A DNA stretch of 64,000 nucleotides from Dicaeum eximium. Lineage: Eukaryota; Chordata; Aves; Passeriformes; Dicaeidae. The position numbers and the translations under genes were made by a program. Shown piece after piece: positions 26,559 to 39,883 of this stretch. The number at the start of each line of letters is the position of its first letter. Position 1 is the first letter of the stretch. The notes beneath the pieces were generated by a model. It was not told where the DNA came from and did not search any database. It was given only the letters and a program-made list of their open reading frames with translations. The DNA is taken from assembly GCA_013396995.1 (NCBI GenBank), contig VWZP01007937.1:496001-560000 (forward strand), read 5' to 3'.

Positions 26559-26993
26559 GAATTATAGAATCAGAATGGCCTGGGTTGAAAGGGACCTTAC
26601 AGGTCATCTGGTTCTGTCCTTCTGCCATGGGCAGGGACACCTTACACTGGACCAGGTTGCTCAGAGCTCCATCCAACCTGGCCTTGAACACTTTCAGGAA
26701 TGTGGCAGCCACAGCTTCTCTGTAAAACCTCTCTCAGGGCCTCACCATTCTCACAGTGAAGATTTTTTTCCTAATGTCTGATCTAAACCTACTTTCTGTC
26801 AGTTTAAAGCCATTCCCTCTTCTTCTGTCACTCCAGGCCCTTGTACCATCTTTCCTGTGGGCTCCCTTCATGTACTGGAAGGCCACAACCAGGTCACCGT
26901 GAAACTTTCTCTTTTCCAGGCTAAACAACCTCAATTCTCTCTGCCTTTCCTGACCAGAGAGCTACTCCAGTCCTTTGTTCATCTTGGTGGCTT
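26559..26993 (-). mobile_element. CR1 LINE, 5'-truncated (in duplication copy B)
   Basis: This minus-strand CR1 begins at the tail gaattatagaatcagaatgg and extends further 5' than its partner in copy A, through ctcttttccaggctaaacaa and ctactccagtcctttgttc to atcttggtgg. The minus frame 26734-26934 is CR1 ORF2 C-terminal sequence with changes. Positions 26559-26651 are identical to copy A, whereas 26652 onward is only about 75-78% identical to it. Confidence 0.95.
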
Positions 26994-29900
26994 GTAAGTT
27001 TAATACAATATTTAAATCATATTTATGACATATAGTTTAATTACTTAAGAGTTATTCCACAAGTTTATCTTTTCTGAGGCACAGCAGAGAGGAAAAATTT
27101 GATAATCTATTTTTCTCACAATTTTGTCTACAAAAGAAAGTAAAAGATTGCTCATATCTTTTACTATAAAACAAAGTGATACTTTATTCACTATTATTTT
27201 TTAACATTTTCAAACTGCTGGAATTATGTACAGGCCTACTTTGTCTTGATTTCATCAGATCAAGAAGATGAGTGCTTTTGAAGTGACAATTGTCTTAAAA
27301 TCCTCTTGTTTCTCCCAATTATATTTATGTGCATTTGGCTTTTCAAATTGTGCATGAGCAATATTGTTGCTATGTAACCTCAAACAAATTTCATAGAATT
27401 AAGAGATAATTTATTAGCATCTGAGGTGCCAACAATCTCTTTCATATGGCTTTTTAAGGTGCATCTAACACAATTCTGCTGAGCATAACTAAGATTTTTG
27501 AGGGCGGAATTTGGCAAAAAATATTTAAAATCCAAATTTTACTTTATTCTGTTAAACACCTGAAGGTGTTTTCCATTCCTTCTTCCTCTTCCTCATCTAG
27601 GTCACATTATCTTAGTAATCCATTTTTGCAAGTCTTTATCAAGAAATATTCTCAGCCCCAACATATATGAGCTACATGTTAGAGCAATGCTGTGATGGGG
27701 AGCATTAAATTAGAAATTAAGGAGGTTGAGATGAGCATGTTAGAATTTATCTAAGGCTAGTGTTGGTACTAAAATAGCTGTCAAAGAAACATTTCTCTGC
27801 TGAACTGTTGATCAGTTTGGCAAAAATACTTTCTTAATATGAAAATACACTTAGAATACTTTGTCTGAGACAAGTCCAACCAGAATTGTTGTTCTTTTTG
27901 CCATTTGACTGCTGAAGCAAAATCTTCATATTTAAGTAGGAGAGACATTTGGGTCTAGATTACTATTTAATCTATTTTAATTTCACTGACTTACAAGTCA
28001 ACATTTTTGAAGGACTGGTGGTTTGTTTAGTTTTTTTCCAAACAGATTTGATACTTTGAAAGGCACCAGATATGTCTGAACAAAGACATTCTTATGGAGT
28101 GTGGCATTAAAAAGTTGGTAAATTTAGTTTCCTTTTTAATGTCATGTTTCTTCATAGTGAGCAATATTATGGCTTTTTATACTGTGTTTTTTTTGAGAAA
28201 GGAAAAGAAAAAGATTTGAAAAACCCTTCATCTTTTGTCTTATGGATTTACAGCCAAGATAGCAGGTGTCCAGCAAAAGGTCCAAGTAAAATGCTGGAAC
28301 TGCAACTGGACTGCATGCTATGTGTAATAATATATTTTCTATAATTCTAATAATATTGGAGGACAATCATGAATTTCATATACTAATTTTATTCTTGTCC
28401 AAAAGCAAAGCTCCTCTGGTAATAAATTAGCAAAAGCTCACTACAGTTAAAAAGTAACTGGGTATTACAGGATTTGCTGTTTTTTTTCTTTCTATTCTAC
28501 TCTCTTACATTATTTCAGTTGGAATGATAGAAGATTAGCAGAAGAATTCCTAAGAAAACTCTTAAGCTTTCTCTATCTACTTAAAGTTTCACAATGCTGC
28601 ATTTTTAAGGAGATTATTTCATATTAATGGAACAAATTTTATTCAGATTTATATTGTAATGAAAATAGTTTATGCATGGGGAGAAATATCTAATATAAAA
28701 GTACTGAAAGCTGGTTCTTGTGATGGCAGTGGGGCAGAGAGAAGGAAGGAAAGCTATTCCTTATAATGACTTAAAGTATACTTCTTGGATGTTTAGATAT
28801 TCCTTGTCCTGATTTTGTATTATGATTAAGTTAAGTCTCTCTGAAGTGGTTCCTTGGAAGTATGTTTAAAGTGGAGTTAATTGTCACATCAATTTCCACA
28901 CAGTGTCCTGCACATGATCTGTTTTTCTTTTAAATTTTGTCCAAATTTTCACGTGGGTGAAATAATTATACCTAAAAAGTAAAGTAGTTTAGTAAGAATA
29001 ACAAATCAGAATATTTTTCCCCTTGAAATTTAGAGAAATCCCATTTCTTATTCACTTCCTCTACAACCTTTCTTTCAAAGCTGATTGGTGCATTTACCTA
29101 ACTTTATAGGTGTATCATTAATGTACTGCTCTTAATGTGTGCCCCTCATCTTGTATCACATTTTGCACCACAAGTTTGCTTAGGAGAACTATAAAGTTGG
29201 TATTTGGATTGTTTTGAGGTGCTGAGTTAACCCACTCTGAAAAGTCTCTGGGTCCCATGACTTTGGATAGCATAGCACAGCTGTCAATCTTAGACTGACA
29301 GCTTAATTTACTGATTTAATGTCAACTGTTTCTTAACCTGCAGAAACTTCCCCCTCGAAGATTTTTGTTATTTCAGTCCATTTGTATTGTTCAGTCTCAG
29401 CCTGTTCTACTTGACATAGGCCAGCCTAAGCCCTGCTTAATGATTATGGAATAGTCTCTACTGATAAAAATTGAGACAGTTCTGTCTGGTGAAAGGATTT
29501 CTTTGTTTGTTATGTATTTGGGGAAAAAAAAATTGTCCCTTCTGTGTAGGTACTGCTCTTCTCTCAATGCTTCACTTGGTTAGCAAGTGCTGGAATGCAG
29601 ACAGGTTTATCTTCTTAAACCTTATTCCTCTCTAGCTATTCCCACACTGTGGCCTGAAAACATGTGTAGCCCCCTCTTGCTGGAAGCCAGAGGAGTCAGG
29701 TGTGACTCCTGATGATCCAGGAAGTGAGGCAGAAAGCACACATTTTTCTGTGCCTGCACTCCTTGATGGATTGCTGTATCCCAGGAGAGACTGTGCACAT
29801 ACATAACTTTTGGTTTTGTGGCCTTGCTTTCAGTTCTTCCTGTTGTCTGGTGACTTGAAGAAAGCATTGGCTAGAAAACAGAACTCCTCCTCTTCTATGA

Positions 29901-30228
29901 ATCTACCTATAATTATATCCAAAAGAAGAAATTCAAAATACTCTGTTATTCTGCTTTCCTCTCAAATACCTGTGATCTCAAGCTGAACTTCAACGTACTT
30001 CCAGGGGTCCAAAGGAGCATATATAATGCATTTTATTTTCATCTAAAAGCTGTGCCAATTCCTCCCAGCTCCTAAACAGAGCAGGAAACAAAAGGAGTAT
30101 GAGAAGGAGGAAAGAGATATCTGAAGAAAACCTCTCTCCTCCAAAGAGCTTCGGCAGCCCGAGCCCCTTAGATCCAGTGGAGCAAAACTGCACCCAGATT
30201 TTCCCTGTCAGACCCTGAACTCAAAGAC
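26994..30228. other. Unique AT-rich noncoding DNA, no gene seen
   Basis: I recognise no CR1, LTR or RNA gene. Frames reach at most 81 codons and carry no domain. Short T or A runs lie near 28183-28190 and 29524-29533. The region could be intronic. Confidence 0.55.
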
Positions 30229-30323
30229 CCAGGCCCAGATTTTCAGAGGTATTCAATCACTCTGAAAGTTCTATAAAGGGCCTGGATTTCTACAAAGTGC
30301 TGAGTGCTATTCCTCTGAAAATC
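30229..30323. repeat. Palindromic, ancient-looking interspersed repeat remnant
   Basis: Three inverted pairs are visible. They are gattttcagagg (30238-30249) with cctctgaaaatc (30312-30323), ccaggccc (30229-30236) with gggcctgg (30278-30285), and tttcagag (30241-30248) with ctctgaaa (30260-30267). Amniote genomes hold old palindromic repeats with a similar 'tttcagag...ctctgaaa' flavour, so a decayed nonautonomous DNA transposon is a reasonable guess. The family is not established here. Confidence 0.5.
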
Positions 30324-32098
30324 AATTGCCTCTACAGTGCTTCGAGCCAGGCATATAAAACATAAGAACTCCAAATCACTAGTTGGTCTTAAAAAGTCTT
30401 GGCTCTGAAGCCTGCCAGCTCAGCACCTTCTTTGCCTACTTGTAAAGGCAGCCAAAGAAAGGAAATAGATGAGCCATCAGCTCTGAGCATAATTTCTACT
30501 GATTCAGTTCTTAGTTCATGAGTTAGTTGGAAGGAGAAAAGGGAAGCATATGAAGAGAATGTTTTAGTTCTCATAAGACAAAATCCAAATGCCTTTAAAA
30601 CAATAAATAAAGCACTTGTTAGAGGAGTAGTTACCCCTTTTGTACACTTATAAGGAAAATGAATTAATTAAATTTTAATTACTAAACACATAAAACTAGT
30701 ATATTAATTAAGTGGTTTCCAGTTGCAGTAAATGATGCATCAGCATTTTTTTTCTATATCTTATTTCACTGATGACAGCCAGTAATGGGCTTTCAGGCTC
30801 AATGAGGGCTCCAAGCTCTAAGAGCAGCAGGTTGGGAAAAGCAGCCAACAAATCTTTTGACATTAAAAAGCAGAGCTCTGCCACTAATTATGTTAAAAGT
30901 CAAGTTTGCAATTGCAAGTGGATGGTCCAGGCAGCAAAGTGAATGTGGCAAAAACCATAACCCAAGACACTGGGTACTGAGACTCTGCTATAAGCCCTGT
31001 CTTTCTTGGACTAAAGCAGGTGCAATTCAAAATTGTAGTGTCTACCTGGCAGGGGTTTGATGGAAAACTTGCTCAGGCTCAGAGAGAATAAGGAAGTGAA
31101 ACAAGTTGGAATGCAAAACCCAAAGGACATGCTCCTCTGTGTGTTGAAACATCCCCATCTCTGCACCAAGATTTCTTGGTAACAGCTTTTTCTGGTTTGC
31201 CAGAGGATGGTGGATTTCTCTGGTAATATTATAACTGTAATTCACAAAGGAGATCTGTCTCTCTCTATCCTGTGGTACAACCACTTTTTAAAACTTTCAT
31301 ATACATACCCAGAGAAGTTTCACTTCGGCAAGGAATCTTGCTTTTGTTTTTTTCCCATTGCACCTTTTTTCTTTATCTGCAGCCCAAGTAAAGACTTAAA
31401 AGATGTTCCCTAGTAAACTCACTAGCTGACATTGAACTCAGAAATCAAGTGGAATTCTTTCCCAAGTTTTCTTCACAAAGACTTGGAGTTACCCGGGCAG
31501 AGCCAGTCCTTTTTCTGTGCTTGAGTGCTGACAGATGGACACTTCCTGAATTTCTTTATTCTCTTCCCTTGCTGTTTTACCAGAACTTAGGACCACTGGA
31601 GAATTCTGGCCTGAGTTTGGCAACAGTCTGGCAACTCTTGCTCACTTGTTCACAAGCAGAGTCTGGCTACTTTATGCAGGCAAATGGGTCTGCTGGGCAG
31701 ACACTTGTTCAGACACTTGGGACTGAAACCCACAGATGCAGGATGGCTGAGAGTAAGGAGACATCTAATTAAATTAAACAAAAATGCTTGGAAGGAGTAT
31801 TTGAACTCCAATTCCATTTGAGGGGCATGTGACTTGGAGCTCCTGGGTCATAAATACATCTGCAGCTGGTAACAGCACTTACAATAACCATTTTTTACAA
31901 AATACCTTAGTCATTGGCACATTTGTTCCTTAGCCAGAGGTAATGTAAACCCATAGATTTCAGCAGAGTAATCTGGACAACACCAAAAGCATAGCTCTGT
32001 GGGGTTACTTTGTTGGTTGTTGCTGTTTATTGATCTGCTGTCTGTTTTGCCAGTTGACTTTTTTTCTGCACAGTCCAAAAGCTGATAAGAAATTTTCT
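30324..32098. other. Unique noncoding DNA, no gene seen
   Basis: There is no recognisable repeat. The longest frame is 107 codons (plus, 31449-31772), with no domain, signal peptide or splice context that would support a gene. Confidence 0.55.
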
Positions 32099-32298
32099 GA
32101 AAAAAAGAAAAACAACAACAAAAACAACAACAAAAAAACCCCACACAAACAAAAAAAACCCTAAAAAACACCACACACAAAAAGAAAGAAACCACCAAAA
32201 AAAAAACAAAACAAAACAAAAACCAACCCCCCAAAAACAAAAACAAAAACAAAAACAAAAACAAAAACAAAAACAAAAAAAAACCCAAAAAACCCCTA
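32099..32298. repeat. A/C-only low-complexity tract with an (AAAAAC)n core
   Basis: Almost every base of this 200-bp tract on the plus strand is A or C, with a handful of G and one T. A run of about seven perfect AAAAAC units sits at 32233-32275. The complementary strand reads as Phe, Leu, Val and Cys-rich artefact frames (31911-32324 and 32027-32317). There is no transposon body next to it that would make it an obvious poly-A tail. Confidence 0.95.
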
Positions 32299-35200
32299 AT
32301 CGTAACTGCAGCTTCATGGAACAAACAGCTCCTAGGAGGTGGCAGGCAACTGGGTTGTGGTCATCATTGTCTTTACAGAAACAGAAATCAGATATTTTGA
32401 ATATTGCTCAGGGATGTCAATTAGACCACAGTAAAATGTAAATTCTGTATTCCCCTTGTTTCTTCAACAGCTCATCCAACAATTGTCCCAGCATGTTTTT
32501 CTTTTCTCTGTTCTGTGACTACTTCTTAAAGTAATTCAGACAATGAAAATCTAGACTGACTAAGCTAATAGCTTTCTCTGTCTCTGCATTCTACAGTCTG
32601 ACATGTGCCAGAAACCCCTCAATTAAATATAAAAGCTGAACTGTATAATCATGTTGAAACAACAAAGCACATTTTATGTGGATAGGGAGATCAATTTATT
32701 TGAATGGTAAACAGAAATTTTATCTTTAGCTCATGGTCTTGATTTTATAAAATGTAATTTTGGAAACAAAGAACATTTCCCGAGTTTTCTTAAAAAACCC
32801 CAAAAGTCTCAAAGCTTTTTCACAATATGAATCGAGTATATGGCAAAAGGTTTGTAATCAGCTTTCTCAGGAAGGGGACATAGAAACATCAAGTCTGAAA
32901 GGATTCCAGCTGATGGTAAAGATGAAAGTACTGGAGTGCCTGATACACCTGCTGCCATGTGAACACCTCATCATCGTGCCACACTTTGATGGATATTTTA
33001 GTGGCATAAGAGGGGGTGATAATAAAACAGAGCTTCTGCTAACATCCAACTCACTAGAAATGAGACTGCAGCTAGTGTGGGACTGCTCCAGTCCTGAGGG
33101 GAAACTGGATTTGAAAGGAAATCTGGGAATAGGCCAAAGATATGTTAAGGTAATGTATTGTGAGAAGAAAGGGCCATCTTTCTAACACACTCATTACCCC
33201 ATTCTGTCTTATTCAGACAAGGTGAAGAGACTTGTCCATCTCTAATCAATACCATACCTCTCATTGGCTTAAATGGATTGGACTATATTTAGAATTTCTG
33301 TATGGGGCCCACGCTATCCTTTTTCAGGAACACCATCCTCTATATCAACAGGCAACATGTCAATTGAAAGCACAGGGGTTATAATAAACCTCTCTGTCTG
33401 GTGTGCCTGGCAAAGTTCCAGGTGCTTCTTTGTTCTTAGGAGTCTGTGACCACAAAGCTCCTGGGGGGAAGAAGAACATTGTCAGCTTAGCAAGTGATGC
33501 TTATCTCTGATGAAGCTGCCTAGAATTTTTAGGTCACATTTTCAAGTGCTTTTCCTTTCAGAAGAAGCACAAAGTATTAAAATACACATAAAAGAGTTGA
33601 CTTGTTTCCATGCCTCACTTTAAACAACGGGCAAATCCTGTTCCTCTTTTCTTGGATTTCCTGTGTTTCTAACCTAGTTCATACCTGGTCCTTGCCTGCT
33701 TTTCCTTGTCATTGGGACTCAATGGAGAAATCAAATGGAACTGACCATTAAATCCCTGAAATGGTCTTCCAGAAGAAAGAGCTTCTTAAAGAGACTTTAT
33801 AAGGGTGTGACCATCACTGCTGGGCAAAGTGAGCTAGAATGATGGAGTGTTGTCTTAATGCTATAAAAAAGGGGGATCAGCTGTCCTCAGTGCTCTTTAC
33901 TAACAGAGATATGCCAGGGAATTCCCAACGAAATCGAGATGTGCATTCTCCAAGAGAGGATATAGATTGACACTGTTTAGCTGGTGAGAGTTTGAAGATC
34001 AGAAGTGGGACCAACATCCTGCAGAAGTGCGGATAGGTAGGTGTTTCATTCTTTCTTCCTGCCTCTGAGAGGTGCAGCAAGTCCTGTGCTTTCCCTAGTG
34101 GGCTCAGGGGAACTATCAAGGAGAATGCAGTGCCTTAGAATCTACTTTCACTGGATTAAATGAATTTCTCACTTGGGAAGCCTAGTTCCCTGGCACAGGT
34201 GAGTGTCCTTCAGGAGGCAGGATACCCTCAAGTGTCTTAACTTCTCCTGTAGGCAATATTTTCCAACCAGTTACCAACTTCTTCCTTCAGGGTTGGAAAT
34301 CACTGGCAGTATAGGAACCTTTGGCCAGTCCAATAGTTTCTGAGAAGTCACTCACTAAGTATTCCACTATACCTGGAGGATTACCTCATCTAATATAAGA
34401 TGAAGAGCAGGTCCAGTAGCCTTAAATAAATTTCAGTCCAACGATGCCTCACCCTCAGCATCACTCTGTGGTGGGCATCATTCTTGTGTAATGCAACTAA
34501 AACTTTTTTCTAGCCTGTGCAAGGAGTTAGGGCTTTGTGGGCTTGCAGAGAAGATAAATGTGAGCTATTCAAACAGTACTGAAAAAAACCCTGTTGATAA
34601 ATTACAGGAGCCTTTAGACATGATTGTCCTAAATTAGTGAACAAATTGACTTATAGCAATTTAGATAACAATGTCCACCTGGTCACATGAACATGGTCTA
34701 TGTCACTAGGGGAGGTCATGCTTCATGCTGAAGGTTATTTTAAGCTTTTCCATAATAAAACCACAGTGTCTTTGTTACATGAAAACATAATTACACTGCT
34801 GGTTTTTTTCAGTTTCTATGAATCACCAGCCCACCACACTGTATGCAGAATGATCTCTTATCTTCCCTCCTCAGAGAATGATGCCAAAACATGGTCTCTC
34901 ATATTCTAGATCTAATATTCATTTCTTTGAAGTGAATTGCCTGGCTTGTATCAGTTCCAGCATTTCCCATGTTTGTTATCCATAGTAAGACCCAACTTGG
35001 CACCTGTGGAAATGGAAGCTAGAATCTGAAATCTGAATTAAACTAACTCAGGAAACCCCAATATGTCTATGTACTTTTTGTAGTTTCTGTATGTTTTTAA
35101 TGGATTTCTTTCTGTCTTTTGCCCATTTTCATCTTGAACTCATCTACAATTTTCAGAAATAAGTCCTTCAAAGACAAAGCCATCCACAAACATACCAATC

Positions 35201-38200
35201 GTTGAACAAAGATTATCTCCTTTCATTTTGAACACACTGAGATTAAAAATGGCTTCATAGCAATGCTCCTATACCTGATGAGGCTTTCTAAATATGACTC
35301 CATTTAAAATCTAAATTTCTTATTCTTCTTTGTCATAACTGTCAGTATCATGGGTTTATTTATAATATATTTTAAAAGTTACTTCCTTGGGGGATATTTT
35401 CTTTTTAGAGGCTCAATTCCCATTTTGGAGGACTATGATTGAATGGAAACACCTGAGGAGAGAGTGAAACACTCATTAATGTCATTGCAGCCACAAGAAT
35501 GATACTTCAGTCACCTATGTGACTCACTGCTTTTTGTAAAGGCATGAATGATTTGAATATACAGTTGGCTGAGCTTTAAACTGATCAGCTTGTGGGGTAC
35601 ATATGTATACAGGAGAAAAATTATCCTTTGGAATAGTATGACTGAAAGGGAAGGAGTGAAACTGTACCAATTTACATATGATGAATACCTGATTTATGCA
35701 CAGTACTTGGATCCAAATCAGCTTTGATTTTCAGCCCAGACAGGAAATTGATTTGCATCAGTTTTACATATGTTGGAATTTGACTCTATTTGTTTTCTGC
35801 TGGAAAATTTCAATGCTCATTCACCACAATGCTGCACCAGGTATACTTACTTACAATGCTGCAAAATACTTTTTAAATGCTACAAATACAAAAGATAATG
35901 TTTTATTCTCATATAGGAGATCCCATAATTCAAAGTGCATCCCTGAATTTGGTCCTTTCTTCTATTTTGTTTGTTTTACTTTTGCTGCATTATTCCTGTT
36001 TTAAACCCCGAAAATTTTAGTAAAAGCAAAATGCTGTGAGAATGTTTTCAGATTCTAATTTGATAACAGATGTTCAAACAAATGTTTTCAAATCCATAAA
36101 ATTGTATTAAACAGCATTTTCTTTTTATTTACATTTTTAACATGGTGCAAAATTTGTTTTGGTACCTGAAACAATTGCCAATAGTACCGTGAACTTAAAA
36201 CCCCAGTCTTTGAGATTCCAGTTCTGTAGTCACTGATCAATAAACCTCTTGTTTGATGCAGCAATGACTTTTAAATAGATGTATGCACAATGTAGCCCTG
36301 ATATCTTAGTAATATTTCTAGATTCATCTGAATAACTTTTAGGATGACATATCCTCATCTTCTTGGATCCTCCATTCTGAGTGTAGTAGAGCTACAACTC
36401 TCTCTCTCTCTCTCTGTGAGATTTAAACTAAAATAAAACTCTAAGAAGTTAGGCCTCTCCAATTTTCCACTAAAACCCACCTTCTTTCTTCTATTTACTG
36501 ACTGTCTGCAATGTAACTAAAAGTGGTCATCTGAAACTAAGAGGCACAGCACTGCCAGCTACCAATGATGAGATGTTTTCCCACTGTTATCTGAGTTTCA
36601 GGGGAAAAAGAAGATATTTTGGTGCCTATTTTCCTCTAGTACAGTATACTGCTTTTTTTTTCTTTTTTTTTTTGAGTTTGGGAACTGCAGCATACGTCTT
36701 TGTTCTTTAGGTTCCTTAAATTAATTTACAAACAAATTTTCTGGCTTTAGATGGGACCTTCCCTTTCTATCTGATCTATACTATCACTTTCTCTCTGAAG
36801 AGACAGAGTTTCATTTATATCTATTTTAACCTCACTACTGACCCAGATATTAGATGATGCTTTTTGAAAAATCATTCTATATTAACTTGTTGCAGGAAAC
36901 TTCTGGGAATCTGGTGCTCAGAAGTGTGTTGTGTGAGACCTGGAATGAGATGAATGTTGGAAGTCCTGTGCTCCTAAAACACAGTGATGGGCATAGGACT
37001 CTGAGCCAGAGCTTTGGCCACTTCCTTATAGCAACCACTGCAGAAATGCATAAGATATGTATTCATGTTCTCAGGGATTCTGCAGCCTTTCTTTGTACTC
37101 CCTCCTTCTCTGTATTTCCCCTTTGGTTTCTGCCTCACGCTGCACCGTGGCAGCTTCTCTGCCTGAATCATCACTGACTCTTGCCAGGGAAGGAACAGTC
37201 AGCTCCTGCTGAGAGGAATCATCTTAGCCAGTGCACGAGGAAGGGACTGGGAGAAGAGGCAGAGATCCCCCTGTTCCCAAACACTCCCTCTCATATAAGG
37301 CACAGCAAGCAGAGCAACAACACGGGCTCTGTCCAACGCAGATGTACGGCTCTGCAGTTCCAAATGATATTCCTTGCCTGCCCTCTCTGCTGAGACCTCT
37401 GCACAAACAGTTTTTCTTTCAAATACAGATTCATCAATATTTAAGAGCCAGGCTACTGCCAAAGCAAACCTTGAAATAAAGTTTAGCCAGATGATCCAAT
37501 TGCCTTAAGTTAGCAGTGAGCTCAAACACATAGCTGTTCAAAAACTAAAAGGTATTTTCAGCAAGGCTATAATTTAGGCAGCATTATCTTAAGGGATTTC
37601 TAAGCTCATGAGAAGCATGATTTGTGTTCATAGCACAAGGGATTTGCATAGATAACACATAAATCTATTAGGAAGCAGCAATAGCTGCAGCACTTACAGC
37701 CAATTGTGCACTGCACTAAAAGCTGGGTAGCAGGGACTACAGTATTCACATTTTGACTGGGGAGGGGTGGCTTCATGAGGGAGGTGGAAAAAGTATAAAT
37801 CAGTCAGGTATTCTATGATCTGCTTGAAGAAATTAGGGTACAGAGATGTGATAAAATTATTTTCTTCATTTTCAGCTAGTAAGGTTTTATTTCAGTCTCT
37901 TTCATGTTTGTGTGGTAATCAAGTTGAAGTAGAGCCTGGCACATCTAGCTGGCAGAAACAGATTTTTTGTTTGGAAGATGCATTCACAAAATCAATATGA
38001 ATCCACTTGTGAAAATGGAGTAATTTAGAGAAATACCCGGTATCCTAATTTCAGTTCTGCTGTTTACTGAAAACAGTGTGAAAAGAATTGGAAAGGCAAT
38101 GTACACTTAAACACCTACATTTAAGGACTTGCCAGACAAAAGATTGTGTAGTTATTAAGCAAATTGTTTTCCTGGATCCAACAACTTCCCTGTTTTATGC

Positions 38201-38789
38201 CAAGAAAGACTTTCAAGGAGCTTAATCAAAAATACTTCATGTGGAATCCTGTGGAATCTTTTGATGAGTTAAAGTTTATTTTTAAACTTGTATTCCTCTA
38301 ATTTTACCTCTCTTTGTGGGGTATGTTTGACTCAAGTCTGATACCTAGTTCATCCTAGAAGTTTTCAGAACAGTGAATTACATTAAAAAAAACCAAACAA
38401 ACCAACAACACCAAAAAGCCCAAAAACCCTCTGCAAGAGCCACAAATTTACAAATGCAAATTAGCATGGTGCAAAGTTTCATTGGTGTATGTAAATCTGC
38501 TCTTTCACTAGTCATAGTCCTTGCCATTAACAGGTCCAGCCTTATTTTCTGTAGGACACACAAGGATAAAGGCACAGCTATAACATCATAAAAAATTGCT
38601 TGTGAATACTGGCACCTGGAAAAATTTGGCCACATGAGGCATTATGTAAAGTCCTCCTGATCATGCAAAACCTGAAGCTTTCAGTTGGCTTAACATTTGC
38701 TTGAAGGCACCTGGCATTTGGTCTACTGTAATTAGTAGGTAAAGGTAATATATAAACGAAATATAATAAAGGTAATATAATTATGTGGT
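32299..38789. other. Unique AT-rich noncoding DNA; longest chance ORF of the window
   Basis: No transposon is recognisable. A 141-codon plus frame at 32760-33185 has no domain, no upstream promoter-like sequence and no visible splice partner; I treat it as chance. Low-complexity patches are a (CT)n run at 36399-36415, T-runs at about 36651-36673 and an A/C-rich patch at 38384-38430. The stretch 36980-37420 has somewhat higher G+C with frames on both strands, none recognisable. Confidence 0.5.
36399..36415. repeat. (CT)n dinucleotide run
   Basis: About eight and a half uninterrupted CT units. No functional context is visible. Confidence 0.93.
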
Positions 38790-39164
38790 AAAGGGTCTGG
38801 AGCACAAGTCTGGTGAGGAGCGGCTGTGGGAGCTGGGGGTGTTTAGATGGAGAAAAGGAGGCTCAGGGAAGACCTTATCACTCTCTACAATACCAGACAG
38901 GAGGTTGGAGCCAGCACAAGAGGAAACAGCCTGAAGATGCATCAGGGAAGGTTGAGATTGGAGGTTAGCAAAAAATTTCTTCATTGAAAGGTGTTTCAAG
39001 CATTTGAACTGCCCAGGGAATCTGTGGAGTCACCAGCCATGGATGTATTTAGATGAGTAGATGTGGCACTGAGGGACATGGTTTAGTGGTGGACTTGGCA
39101 GCCCTGGTTAATGATTTAACGTGATTTAAAGTTCTTTTCCATCTAAATTATATTATGATTTTGA
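38790..39164 (+). mobile_element. CR1 LINE, 5'-truncated with eroded tail
   Basis: This plus-strand CR1 begins in the ORF2 C-terminal coding part (aagggtctggagcacaagtc, then tggtgaggagcggctgtgg). It continues through gaccttatcactctctacaa, gagattggaggttagc and ctgcccagggaatctgtgg to a weak tail (gttcttttccatctaaatt). Many substitutions mark it as old. The minus frame 38781-38999 is a by-product. Confidence 0.93.
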
Positions 39165-39883
39165 TTCAAAGCCCTCAGATATTGCCTGTTAACCATGGCT
39201 TAGCTTTGTTGTTTCACAATAACTTGTCTTCAGCTGCGAAATTATCTTAAGAAGCCTCCCTTTTGAGGTTTTTTACCTCATTTTCCTCTGCCTTCTCTGG
39301 TTGTGCACCCAGACAACTGCACTGAGTGGCCATCATAATTGCAGCTGGTGAACTGACCTGAGCACTGACTCAAAAGTAACCTTTCCTGCTAAGTCAGGAA
39401 TATTTCACAGAAGTCTGTGAGTCAGTTCACTCTGTGGACCTTAAAAGCAACAGTGGGACAGCACCCAGCACAGAAGGGCAGCTGGGGCACACAGTCAAGG
39501 TGTGGATTTGGATTTGTTCCTTTGTCCCCAAAGACACTCAGGCAGCACAATGAGCAATGACCTGCCACGGTCATAACGCAGACACCCAGCAGCTCTATGA
39601 GAACTCTGCCTCAAGGAATTCTTCAGCCTTCCTGGTTTTGGCTTTATGGGCAGATTATCCCATCAATGTTCAGTTGGGTAATAGGAATCCACCGGGGATG
39701 ATGCAAAGGTTTAGTAATTCCGTTGCATGTACACAGCTTACCTTCCATGTAGCAGCATAGCCTTCCTGAGCTGGTTTTTCTTGACTACATTCCTCCCAAG
39801 GCTTTGAAATACATTCCCTAAGCAGGTAGATGTTCGAGCTAGTTAGCTGGTTGCTACAACCCCCATGTCAGAGGCTGTGAATA
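39165..39883. other. Unique noncoding DNA between CR1 copies
   Basis: There is no recognisable repeat or gene. The 39300-39600 part is richer in G+C and the plus frame 39557-39760 has 67 codons without domain similarity. Confidence 0.55.

Noticed and set aside
31911..32324. 137- and 96-codon minus-strand frames rich in Phe, Leu and Val
   Set aside because: They are read entirely through the A/C-only tract; the composition is a by-product of low-complexity DNA.
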